In this document: one piece after another, positions 36,267-47,090 of the stretch | Numbering within the stretch: the first letter of the stretch is position 1 | Layout of the letters: each line of letters starts with the position of its first letter | From: Paracyclopina nana | Lineage: Eukaryota; Arthropoda; Copepoda; Cyclopoida; Cyclopettidae | NCBI GenBank assembly: GCA_019096065.1 | Contig: JAGUCH010000002.1 | Location: 16,566,501-16,630,500, forward strand | DNA: 64,000 bases | Reading direction: 5' to 3' | Program-made: the position numbers and the translations under genes | Notes under the pieces: generated by a model | What the model was told of the DNA's origin: nothing | What the model saw: the letters and a program-made list of their open reading frames with translations, nothing else | Databases searched by the model: none

Positions 36267-37840
36267 TGCCTTTTTCTGGCCCTAGACTTGGCTTCCCACC
36301 TTCCATGCTCTTAATGAAAATGGTCCAGAAATGGATGGAGCAGAGGTTGGTAACCACATCTAATCACGGCGACGTAACCGCAGTTGGGCTGGGGTTACTT
36401 TTTGTTGCCTCGACCGTAGGAAGCAATTTTGCTCAATCTTCTCACTTTATCCCTCCTCAAAGCTCCTCTCCCTTTTTTCATGCCAGAACCTCTATCAAAA
36501 TGAGTCTGGTGTCTATTTGAAATACATATGGCTGCCAATTGTAATCTGATTTATGGCTGGAAAAAGCAAAAGTGTGGCTACATCATCAGGTTCTTGCTCT
36601 ATATTCAAATTTGATATTTGTAATTTTTTAAGAATGCTTATTTTGCCTTCCTCATTTGGAAATCTATAATAACTTATAAAAACTTGTTTTTCTAATCAAA
36701 AGTATTTTCTCTTTGGTGTATTTTGCAGCCCAGTTGAACGACTGAGGCTCTATGGGATTTCCCCTTCTTTCTTTTCAAAGATGGTGGCACAAGGAGATCT
36801 TGAGCATAAAATAACCATAAATTCATGTGATTTGTTGCTGGAGAGGAGCTTACAATGGTTCTGAAATCTCATCGGTCCCATTTCCACAACCTGCTGGATA
36901 ATTTAGTGAGTTGTGGATTTTATTGTCCAACCTGTTTTAATTGCCGTGTTCCTTTCATTCAATTAATTGCTTTAACTGCCCCCATGCACACACACTGTGC
37001 AATGCACTTGAGTTGCTGGCCAGTCTACCAAAAAAAGCCACTTGAAAAATAAATTATTTTCAAGCTAGTTATTTTTATTCCTGGACTTTTTAATGATATG
37101 GCTGAATGTGCTTTTTTACCCTGTAGTAGGCAAAATTGTGTCAACTCACTTTGACCATTCCACCATGAAATAAAAACCAAGCTGAGATAGGAAAAAATGA
37201 GACTCTTTTTCACTTTGAGTAAAATCTCATTTTCAATTCATGAGATATTTTTTTGGAGGTTTTTGCTTTGACACATTTGGTTATTTTTGCAAACTATTGA
37301 GTGAAATCTCTAACTGTGTGAATTTCTATATATTCAACAGGGATTTTCAAAATTGTAACTGTTGAAAAATGTGTCTAGTTGCTAATTTAAGTGGCCATTT
37401 TTCATTAAGGGCGTGTGTAAGGAAAAATTCCTCTGTGGACCTTTATGCCCCCTTTTTATGCATTCAAATATTATTTAGTGAGTCTCTCTATTTTTGTTTC
37501 TATTAAGAGACTGAAACTTATTTCTTGCCTAAAAAATATGCAAATTCAGTTTTTCTCAAATTTTCCAATTTTTCCTGTGTGGTAGTGTGCAAAATTATTT
37601 GCACACTGCTGCACTGCTGCTGCCTTTTTTCCACCAAACGGGCCCTTGTCAAAAAGAATTATCGTCAACACACTGGGCTGAAAGATTTTACGCAAGGCTG
37701 GCCCAACTCACATGCAATTTACTACATAAAAATGCTACCCAATTACCAAGATCCAAGGCTGCTGATAAAGCGTTTTTTTACCGCGCTCAAAAAATTACAG
37801 TGGTCACGTGACCAGATATTTTGGGTGTGTGTATTTAGCT

Positions 37841-38449
37841 TATTCCATATTCGACTTTTTAGTCGAGTTGCAATGCTGAAACAGTAGCCTTACTTGATTT
37901 GTTGAGTTCAGCTCGTTCGAGCAGAGTTCAGTTGGTTTTAGCAAAGTTAAGTTGGCTGCTTTGCTGACACGTCAACACATTTGATATCAGCAGCTGATGA
38001 GCTAACTTAGCTATTCTCAATCGAGCAAGCTTCAATTAGTACGCTACTGAGAATACTTTTTTGTAACGAAGTTAAGTTTGGCTACTTTACTTAACATAGC
38101 GCAAGCAAGAGACCTACACAAAATTAAACAAAGTTAGGTGCTGCCTACATCACGGTTTTAGCAAAGTAAAGGTGGGTGGTATGCTGACGCGCCAACACAT
38201 TTGATATCAGCGGCTTAGGAGCTAACTTAGCTTTTCTCAATCAAGCAAGCTTCATTACCAAATTTGAGAACGCTCCTGTTGTAGCTAAGTTCAGTTCGGC
38301 AACTTAACTGAACTTAGCAAGCAAGCGAGTGTTGCACAAAATGAAGCGAAGTTAGGATGTACCTAAATAAATATCTGAGAATGGAACTGAGCTAAGCGTA
38401 ACTTTTCTCCTCACTTAACTTGACTAACCGGTCAATATGGGAACGCCCT
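37841..38449 (-). repeat. family A element, copy 8 (composite)
   Basis: A first unit starts at TTCCATATTCGACTTTTTAG and breaks at GCTGCCTACATCA near 38,152. A second unit then resumes from the family interior (GGTTTTAGCAAAGTAAAGG) and runs to the full right end GTCAATATGGGAACGCCC. The result is two incomplete units in tandem, same orientation. Confidence 0.7.
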
Positions 38450-39087
38450 ACTTATAGAATAGTATGTGAAACTGGCCTTTTTTCCTCTCTTGCAAATCAA
38501 TTTTATTAGATTGCTAACTCCAAGATTATGGCCAAGGATATGGGGCGATAAAAACGTGGGAAAAGAAGATCTTTTATGGTCTTTTATGGCCCAATGAAAT
38601 ATCGGATTTGAATAACTTTAACACTTATTTTCCCAGAGAAGAAGAAGAAGCTGGAAAAGCCACAAAAATGTGTTGCCACTTTTTCCGTTTCTCCCTGCAA
38701 CTGCGTATGAACCGCCTAAAATTATGACCAATAAAACTGAGAGTAGAACAATAAAGATGAGAGATATACAACTTTCATGGACCGAGTCATCTGAATTAGA
38801 TTACTTGGCTCATAACGAAAAGTAATCTATACTGTGATATTGAAGGTGCTAACACCATTTCACTTTCCAAATGTCTGGCCCATTTAAAGATATCCATCTT
38901 GGCATTTTTTGCTGCTCACTAGAGCACTGCATTGAGTATTTCCATTAGGTTTTTAGCTGAGCTCTCCATTGCATCAGATTACTTAAGCTTTAATTAATTA
39001 TCATGATAGCTTCAAAAGTTGCCAGTATAGCTTAAAGAAAGTTAAAAATTGTCAAAAGGCAAAGGAGTTTCGATATCAGACCATTTC

Positions 39088-39563
39088 AAAAGTGCCGCTC
39101 AACTAGTTGATCCAAGGAGCGAGTTGACAAAGTTTAGGCAAAACTCGGAAAAACTTTCAATTTCTCAGTTGTGTTTTTGTTTTTTCAATGCAGCAGTTAA
39201 TCGAGTTGGATAAAATTAATTTATGCTATGCATTGAGATTCAATTATCGCAACTTGGGCTTAAAATTGAAGGAAACTAAATGCTTTTACTTTCAAGTAGT
39301 CTTAAAATTGACCGGTTATATTTATTTTTTTTATCAAAATGTTTGCTCCAGGCAAAGTATACTTTTGTGATTGTCATAAGACAATTTTTCTCCTAATTCT
39401 GTAAGGAATTAGGCGAGAATTATCGTAAGATGTTTTTTGTGCACATGAATGGGTTATTAAGGATTAACAATTTACATTTTTAAATTCAACTTTCTGCAAA
39501 CTATTTGCTGATTTGGTCAGAATTTCTTGAAATCTTGAAACCAAAAGATAAGTGGTAAATCAT
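39088..39563 (-). repeat. right arm of a ~470-bp inverted repeat
   Basis: This is the reverse complement of 34,869-35,337, about 3.75 kb away. By eye the arms match at roughly nine positions in ten. Outside the arms the sequences differ. Confidence 0.75.
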
Positions 39564-40078
39564 AACTATGTGAAATATTCCTGGTTGAGTGTAGTTGTTG
39601 GGTCAAAGTGTGTGCTATCACTAGCTTAAAATTCATATTACATTTTACGAGCTTGGCACATGATCTGAGCACTAATGTGGTGCATTTTCACTCTCAGCTG
39701 TCTGAGAGTGCAACTTTTTAATAACTATCCATCAAATTGACCCGTCTTTCTTCCACTGCTTCACTTTCAAATGGAACCTAGAACATTTTTTTTTCACCTG
39801 GCTAAAGTGCAGATGTACACAAAAAAGGCTCCTGGCAATTTTCACCAGTGTTTTTTGCTTTTTTTGTAAGACTGCAAAAGTAGGATGACATCTGTTGCAA
39901 AACCCCTCAATTTTGCATTTCTGTCTTTTTTTGGTGGCCGCGGCGCAAATGAAAAAAGCAGCAATGGAAATAGCAGCAAATTTGAAGGGCTTTTCCAGGA
40001 AAATGCAATATTGAAATGGTCACTCTGGGTGCTTTTTTCGGTTTCAATTATCCAATCTTGCTGCTTGCCTAATCAGAG

Positions 40079-40659
40079 GGGCGATCCCATGTGTGAATGT
40101 TTAGTCGAGTCACCTTGCTAAAACAGTAATCTGACTTGATTAGTTGAGTTCACCTCGATCCAGCCAAGTTCAGTTGGTTTTAGCAAAGTTAAGCTAGCTG
40201 CTATGCTGACTCACCAACACATTTGATATCAGCAGCTGGTGAGCTCACTTAGCTAGTCTCAGCCAAGCAAGCTTCAATTACTACGCTACTGAGAGGAATT
40301 TTTTTGTAGCGAAGTTAAGCAAGCGAGTCGTAAATAAAAATAAGCTAAGTTAGGAAATAACTGAGAACAGAACTGAACTCAGCTTCGCTTTCCTTCTAAC
40401 TTAACTTGACTACATGTAGAATAGTATGTGAAGCTAACTTAGCTTTACTCAATCAAGCAACCATCATTTGCTATTTTGAGAACGCTCCTTTTGTAGATAA
40501 GTCCATTTTTGCAACTTAACTTAACTCAGCAAGCGTCTAGTGTTACACAAAATGAAGTGAATTGAGGATGTACCTACATCAATATCTGAGAACGGAACTG
40601 GATTAAGCTATGCTTTTCTCCTAACTTAACTTGACTAACCGGTCAATATGGGAACGCCC
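40079..40659 (-). repeat. family A element, copy 9 (composite)
   Basis: A unit starting GGGCGATCCCATGTGTGAA runs to TAACTTGACTAC near 40,412, where its right end is missing. It is joined through TAGAATAGTATGTGAA to the interior of a second unit (GCTAACTTAGC...), which ends with GGTCAATATGGGAACGCCC. The 16-bp joint sequence also occurs just right of copy 8, at 38,455-38,470. Confidence 0.7.
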
Positions 40660-41394
40660 TACTGCTTCTCATTTTTGGATGGATGAGTTATTACGAGCCG
40701 GCAATTGAGCCACTATTTTGATTGTTTTTGGTAACAAGTTGAGATCTCTTTTATATAAAGTACGTGAGAGCACGTGCAGCATTTTACTACGACAACGACA
40801 CGTTTTATGGGGCAGATACGTGAGTTTAGAAACGCAAGCATTGAATACCAATGTTTCAACATTTACTCTTACTTTCATGGCATTAATTGCCATTTCCTAC
40901 ATTTGGACAGCGATGAAAATGAGAAAAAAGCCTCTTTTTTTCATTATTACACTTTGGTCACCTAGTATGGATATGATACTGCGCTATAATTAGATTGGGT
41001 GTGTCATTATTGCATTTATTATGCACCACTTTTTTTGAAAGCATATTTGGAGCAATTATTTCATTGCCAACTGTCCACTGTGTGCATCAGCTAGTTTTGT
41101 AAAAACAAGATTTCAACCTTTGATTAGGACTTGGTTTCGGATTGATAATCCATCATAAACCTGGTGACAATATCTACTGCAGCCATCTTTCCTTTATAAA
41201 CAGCAACATTTTATATTTTCTGAAATGCTTCTCCCATTTTGGAAATCGTTCTTCACATTGATAGGGCGCAAACGCCTTGATCGTCTCTTTCTTATTGTAC
41301 CTAGGGTCGACTAAACTGATTAAAATTGCAGGCTATATTGAATGTTTTGGTCCACCCTAGCTAGCAGGCCTTACTGGTTTAGCTCTTTTTTGCG

Positions 41395-41730
41395 TAAAAA
41401 AAGTTGCTAAAATAGCTTTAAAAGCTTTTTTAAGGAACTATTCTGGCACAAACCTGAGCAATTGCTGATTCTAGGGTAGACTAAGCCAGTAAAAGCAGCC
41501 ATTCAAATTGCTTGAGTCGCAGGCTATATTGAATGTTTTGGTCTACCCTAACTAGCAGGCCTTACTGGTTTAGCTCTTTTTTGCGTTAGGATAAGCTAAA
41601 CCATTGTTATTCAGGAAGGCAATTTCTCAATCGAAGGCAGAGCAACATAGATTTGGCCAACCCTAGCTAGCCTGCGCTTAACTTGTTTGACTCGATTGCC
41701 GTATTTTTATGCTTACAATTGGTTTCACAT
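41395..41730 (+). repeat. left arm of a foldback structure
   Basis: The arm matches the reverse complement of 42,311-42,645. Shared blocks are AAAAGCTTTTTTAAGGAACT, TAGGGTAGACTAAGCCAGTA, CAATCGA and GCAACATAGATTTGGCCAA. About 580 bp lie between the arms. A partial direct duplicate of the arm (about 41,301-41,394) precedes it, repeating GGCTATATTGAATGTTTTGG. Confidence 0.8.
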
Positions 41731-42310
41731 TATGATATTTAACCACTTTTGCTGAAATAGAACAGCGACAAATTTTCTAAAGACTGCTGAAGGAGCACTG
41801 ATTTTTATTTTGTCGGGGTAGATGAACTGGGCATAAAACTTAAAAGGAGTTCAGGAATTAATTTCATTGTGGTGGCTTTTTGAGCACAATTTATGGGACG
41901 ATTTGTATCTGAATTTTTTGCTGCTGCTTTACCAATCTGTCTAACCTTTTTGAATAATTTGTTTTAGATTGTTGGGGAAAAAACCATATCAGTCGGTCAA
42001 ATCTTCAATTTTGACCATGAACAATTATTCAGAAAAAATGCGAAATGGAAAGAAATATGGGCAAAGCAGATTTCATTCATTAATTAGGCATTGCCTCAAA
42101 TCACCATATCGAATGAACACTTGTGCTGCTTAGAATTTATTAAATTATTAATGAGCCGAGTGCGCTTACAGCTCCACATAATTGATTTGTCAATATTGAT
42201 CAAGTCTACTGCCCTGCTCATCTACAACGACAAAATAATCAGTGTAACTTCAGCAGTCTTGAGAAAAATTGTCGTTGTTCTATTATGACAAAAATTGCCA
42301 GAAGTCAGCG

Positions 42311-42645
42311 TGTGAAACCAATAGTAAGCTTAAAAATACGGCAATCGAGCCAAACAAGTTATGCGCAGGCAAGCTAGGGTTGGCCAAATCTATGTTGCTC
42401 TGGCATCAGTTGATAATTTGACTTCCTGAATAACAATGGTTTAGTATATCCTAACGCAAAAAGAGCTAAACCAGTAAAGCATGCTAGTTAGGGTAGACCA
42501 AAACATTCAATATAGCCTGCGACTCAAGCAATTTGAATGGCTTCTTTTACTGGCTTAGTCTACCCTAGAATAAGCAATTGCTCAGGTTTGTGTCAGAATA
42601 GTTCCTTAAAAAAGCTTTTAAAGCTATTTTAGCAACTCTTTTTTT
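42311..42645 (-). repeat. right arm of a foldback structure
   Basis: This is the inverted partner of 41,395-41,730, keeping TGTGAAACCAAT at its outer left and AGCTATTTTAGCAACT at its right end. The right arm lacks the extra direct duplicate seen on the left. No transposase frame lies in the loop. Confidence 0.8.
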
Positions 42646-43245
42646 CATAATGATAATGCGAAAAAGCAGTGCAGATGAACTGGGCATAATTGCGTCAATG
42701 AAAACAAGCTTGATTGAATGTTGCTGTTGGCTCAATTAACCAAGAGCACATTCCAGATTTGAGTCCAATCCAAAAAACTGTTCCCTTGTTGCCCTGTAAT
42801 TACAAATCAGCATTTTATTTGCATCTTTGTCCAATTCTATAGGCACACTAGAAAAGGTTTTTCAAGTGTAAGGCACATTCTTTGGGTCTGGTTAATTTGA
42901 CAAGTGGAAGAGTTATTAAGGCTGTTCTCTGTGGCTGGACTTGTTAATTTGATGGTTGCTGATCTGATAAATTGTTAATGGTCGCGAGGCTGGCTGAGAA
43001 AATGGAATTGGATGGAAAAAGCTGCTTCAAATTGGAATGGATGATGCAGCAAACTGGAAAGATAGACGATAATGGGATGGTTTTAAGTCCTTCACAGTGG
43101 GAGAGACGAGAGGCACAAAGTGCATTAAATGACTGCTCAGAAAATGTTTCTTTTTGTATACAATTGTACCAATGGCAGGAGTAATGTCTTACAGCTTAGA
43201 AGAAGGAATTGTTTGTTTTTAACGTCAGCTGATTTCCATTACGAA

Positions 43246-43712
43246 ATTTGGATTAGGCCTAAGGCGTAAAGTTGCTAGATTCGCAGCGCCATCTAGCCAG
43301 GAAACTTGAGCAAGTACATTTGACATGGCTGCGCTATAATAATGATCACAAATTGGCAATTGTTCGGCTCTTGGAGCGCTTGCGCCGAAAACTTCATTAA
43401 TATGACTTAATCCACAATTGAAATGGCCCCCTTTCAAGCCATAAAACGATATGTGTATCATGCAAATTATCAAGCTTTTCATTGTCGAAACCAAATTTTT
43501 CTAGCCTGGCTCCTCAGATCAGCCAATCAAATTTCATATCGTAATCACGTGACAAGTTCCAAACATGGCAGTTTTTCTCAAAATACTTGCTCAAAAAGCG
43601 CCATCTAGAGAAAAAGTTTGTCCCTCCACTACCTTATACCGTTGTTGCCATTTAATAATGAACCTATCGTTTTGACGTCCCATCAAGCGGATTGAATTAC
43701 TCAATAGCTTAA
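43246..43712 (-). repeat. family B repeat copy 3 with duplicated flank
   Basis: This is the inverted counterpart of 33,750-34,205. It includes the flank TTGCCATTTAATAATGAACC and GACGTCCCATCAAGCGG, and differs by few bases across the arm. It is the closest repeat pair in the window apart from the LTRs. Confidence 0.75.
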
Positions 43713-44121
43713 AGTTGGGCAGAATTAAGTTTTTTTATTAGGATAATATCTATTTGTTGATGATAAAGCTACATAAATCGACGCGCCAGTTGTCTTTGGA
43801 TATTAGGCACTTTTTTAGAAGCTAACTCTGATTTGAAAGAGTCCATTATCATCTTGGAAGAGCTGGCAGATTTTATCATGATGGCCAGCTCTTCATTTGG
43901 ATCCATGACATGGAGGAAATATAAAAACCACAGCAAAAGTCTTCGCCGCGTCCGCGACAACGTCAAAGCTGATGATGAACATGGCAAAAAAAAAATAACA
44001 ATTGTCAACCTCAACAACAGCGAGGAGGCAATTTTCCAATCGCTTCACTCAAGCAGAAACAAAATCACACTATTTCGCATTCAAAGCTTGCTGAATGATA
44101 TTTTTCAATTCCACTTATGTA

Positions 44122-44484
44122 GGGCGTTCCCACATTGACAGTAGTCAAGTTAAGCAAGGGAAAAAGTTAAGCTTAATTCAATTCCATTCTTATATATTTA
44201 TGTTTGTAGATCCTAACTTCGCTTAATTCTAAGTTAAGCTAAGTTGTCGAGCTGAACTTGGCTATAAAAAGAGCGTTCTCAGATTAGCAACTGAAGCTTG
44301 CATTATTAAGAAAAGCTAAGCTAACTCATCAGCTGTCGATAACAAATACTTTGACGTGTCAAGCATAGCAGCTAGCTTAACTTAGCTAAAACCAACTAAA
44401 CTTGGCTCGAACAAGCTGAACTTAACTAATCAAGTAAGGTTACAGTTTGAGCAAGGTAACTTGACTAAAAATTCGAATATGGGC
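44122..44484 (+). repeat. family A inverted-repeat element, copy 10
   Basis: It starts GGGCGTTCCCACATTGACAG. The right end stops at ATTCGAATATGGGC, so the last few bases of the terminal repeat are lost. The next 40 bases (GAGTTGGTTGGAAGCTTAGC) are also found after copy 12. Confidence 0.75.
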
Positions 44485-45544
44485 CTACATGAATTAATTC
44501 TGAGTTGGTTGGAAGCTTAGCAAAAACTTAATTTCTACATCGGGATAACGTTTGTTGGCAAAGTAAATAATTTTTCAATAATTGCTTGGGTTAGCCTACG
44601 TTTCAGCAAGTTGTGCTAACTCTTTGACTGTCAACGTCCTCTTAACATTGCGGAACGTCTGGCTACATCCGGTTCTCAGATTATTTGGGAAAAATTTTAT
44701 TTAGATCAACTTTTACTTCTATTGGGATCGGATTACCAATTGAACGGAAATCGATCCAAATTCACCTTTAACAGCTTCCTTTCTTAATGCAAATTCATTC
44801 TGGGAAAAGGTGAAAAACTTCAAACTTTTTGCTCCCAAAAAAGGCTGCGCACTTTGCTGTTGCCAGAATAAAAAAATCCAGCTGTGATTTCCACAGTGGG
44901 GAAAATGTGACTTCAACTAGTCAAAATGGTATGGATACCAATTTGAAGCTGTAAATCCCACTGTGCACACTCATGAAATCATAATTGCAGTTTCGACGTA
45001 ATGAGGAAATGTGTTCACTGTAATATGTGACATGCAATGCCTTCTTTTTTGATACCAATTATTATTTTTATGCCAAAGCAGCATTTTCATCACTAGTTAA
45101 TATTAGAAAAGTGCTATTTAAAAGCTGAAATGAAGGTAGGATGTTTCAATTCGACTCGGATCAGTGGTAAACATTGTAATTAGACCCAGAGTGCAACAAA
45201 GGCTTAATTTTGCGTCAAAACGTTGCTTCTATAGGCAACAGGATCAACACAAAGACATCCCATCTACTGACAATTTTGATGAAACACTTGGGAGTTGAGC
45301 ACTTTGTCAAGTTTCATTTCAATTAGTCAAGTCACTTTTTAGGGTTAGTAATTATTTTTAATGGTTTCTTTCATTTTACGTTAATATCATCTTGACATTA
45401 AGTAAATTAAGGTTAATTTAGATTTAAAATCACTTTGTTTGTGTGCCGTGATGTAATTCTCTAAAAGTTTGATGTCACTAACTTTGTTGGGTCTTTATGA
45501 CCAACAATTACTCAAGCTGTTAAAACGTGGGAGCTCAGTTTTTT

Positions 45545-45655
45545 TCTTTAGCAGTCTCAGCTGAAAATCCCAGCTGTTGCCCTAAAAGGCCGCTAGGATC
45601 GCTCTACGTCATTGTTATTGTTATGATACTAATGTGCATTAGAAGCAGCTATTTT
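45545..45655 (-). repeat. dispersed repeat G, copy 2
   Basis: This is the inverse of the segment at 6018-6125. The blocks AGCTGAAAATCCCAGCTGTT, GGCCGCTAGGATCGCTCTAC and CATTGTTATTGTTATGAT are shared. Confidence 0.55.
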
Positions 45656-46650
45656 TTAGCCGAAACTGCCAATCTTATTATGCAAGTATTTTTCTTGAAA
45701 TGCAATATTGTATATTCCATACATACATCATGATCTTGTCCATCATCATCATTAGGACCAAGTTGAGCTCAGAATAAATGGCATTTTCTGTGATGTCAGT
45801 GTGGAATCCATAATGTGTGTTTAAGTAATTTCTGGCTGCAAATAATCGATTTCCTATCAAGTAGCAATTTAGACGTCAGGCTCCAAATAATGGCAAGTAA
45901 TGTCAATCTTTCCAATATCAACATCAAAGGGGGAATTCGGCTAATTTCTGCTGCTCCTTTTTTTCACTGGTTACACCTGGTTAGTTTTCAATTTTTAGAG
46001 TTGTTGTTGCTAAATAAAATAATGGCTAGCAGATATACACACCAACATCAGGCTCATTGAAGCATGGCAATAAACATAATGTCATTGCACTCTCAAAAAC
46101 TTCCCAGCAGTCCATTTGGGCTTGGTGAGTACACTGATTTTTGTTGGTCACTTGGCAATTGTGCAATTTGACATACCTACTTTTTATTTGCAAAAAAAAT
46201 CATTATACTTTTTTCATTGCAAAAACTTGAGCTAAAAAGTGGCCAATTCAGTGCTTTATTTCATTAGATTATTAGTGATGTTGATAATTTGTAAGCTCAA
46301 ATGGCATAAATACCTTTGGCCCCTGTATTAGCAATTAGGGCTCCCAAATTGAGTGGCACGCGACAATCATAATAATAAGTCATATTTTCCTTTTCCATTA
46401 ACATATGAAGGTAAACAAAATGCATACTGTTGGTGGTGGTGCAGCTATAACTGGGCGTGTGGAAAACCTCATATAGCAAGTATATATACATGTGTAGTAA
46501 TTGTCCATTTCGAGGCTCATTTCGGATTTACGCGCTCAGCTTTCTCTCAAATTGAATCATGAAACTGGAGAAGACCTTGCTTAAAAGCCTTTTTTTCTGG
46601 GGGGGAAAATAACCCGACAAAAAAATTATTTCATAAATGCCATTTATATG

Positions 46651-47090
46651 AAGTATTGTTGCCATGCAGCACTCGCTACGTTCGTACTTGAAAATCTGCA
46701 CTCGGGAGTTCTGATCCCACATTCCAATGTCAGTCAACTTACCTTGCTCAAACAGTTACTTTACTTGATTAGTTAAGTTCAGCTCGTTCAAGCCGAGTTC
46801 AGTTGGCGTTAGCTAAGTTAAGCAAGCTGCTAAGTTGAGACGCAAAGAGAGTCTGTTGAGCAAACTTAGCTTCAATCAATAGTATGAGCTTGAGTGGCTA
46901 ACCTGAGAACGCTCTTTTTTTAGCATAGTTCAGTTCGGCAATTTTAAAATTAGCTCAGCAAGCAAGAGAGCGCTTCATAAAAATAAGCAAAGTTAGGATC
47001 TGCCTACATGAATAACTGAGAACGGAACTGAGCTAAGCGTAACTTTACCCCTTACTCAACTTGACTAACCAGTCAATATGGGAATGCCCT
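46651..47090 (-). repeat. family A element, copy 11, with 60-bp duplicated flank
   Basis: The element proper runs from TGATCCCACATTCCAATG (about 46,712) to CAATATGGGAATGCCCT. The 60 bp to its left, from AAGTATTGTTGCCATGCAGC through CACTCGCTACGTTCGTACTT, recur inverted to the right of copy 12. The flank was therefore copied together with the element. Confidence 0.75.
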
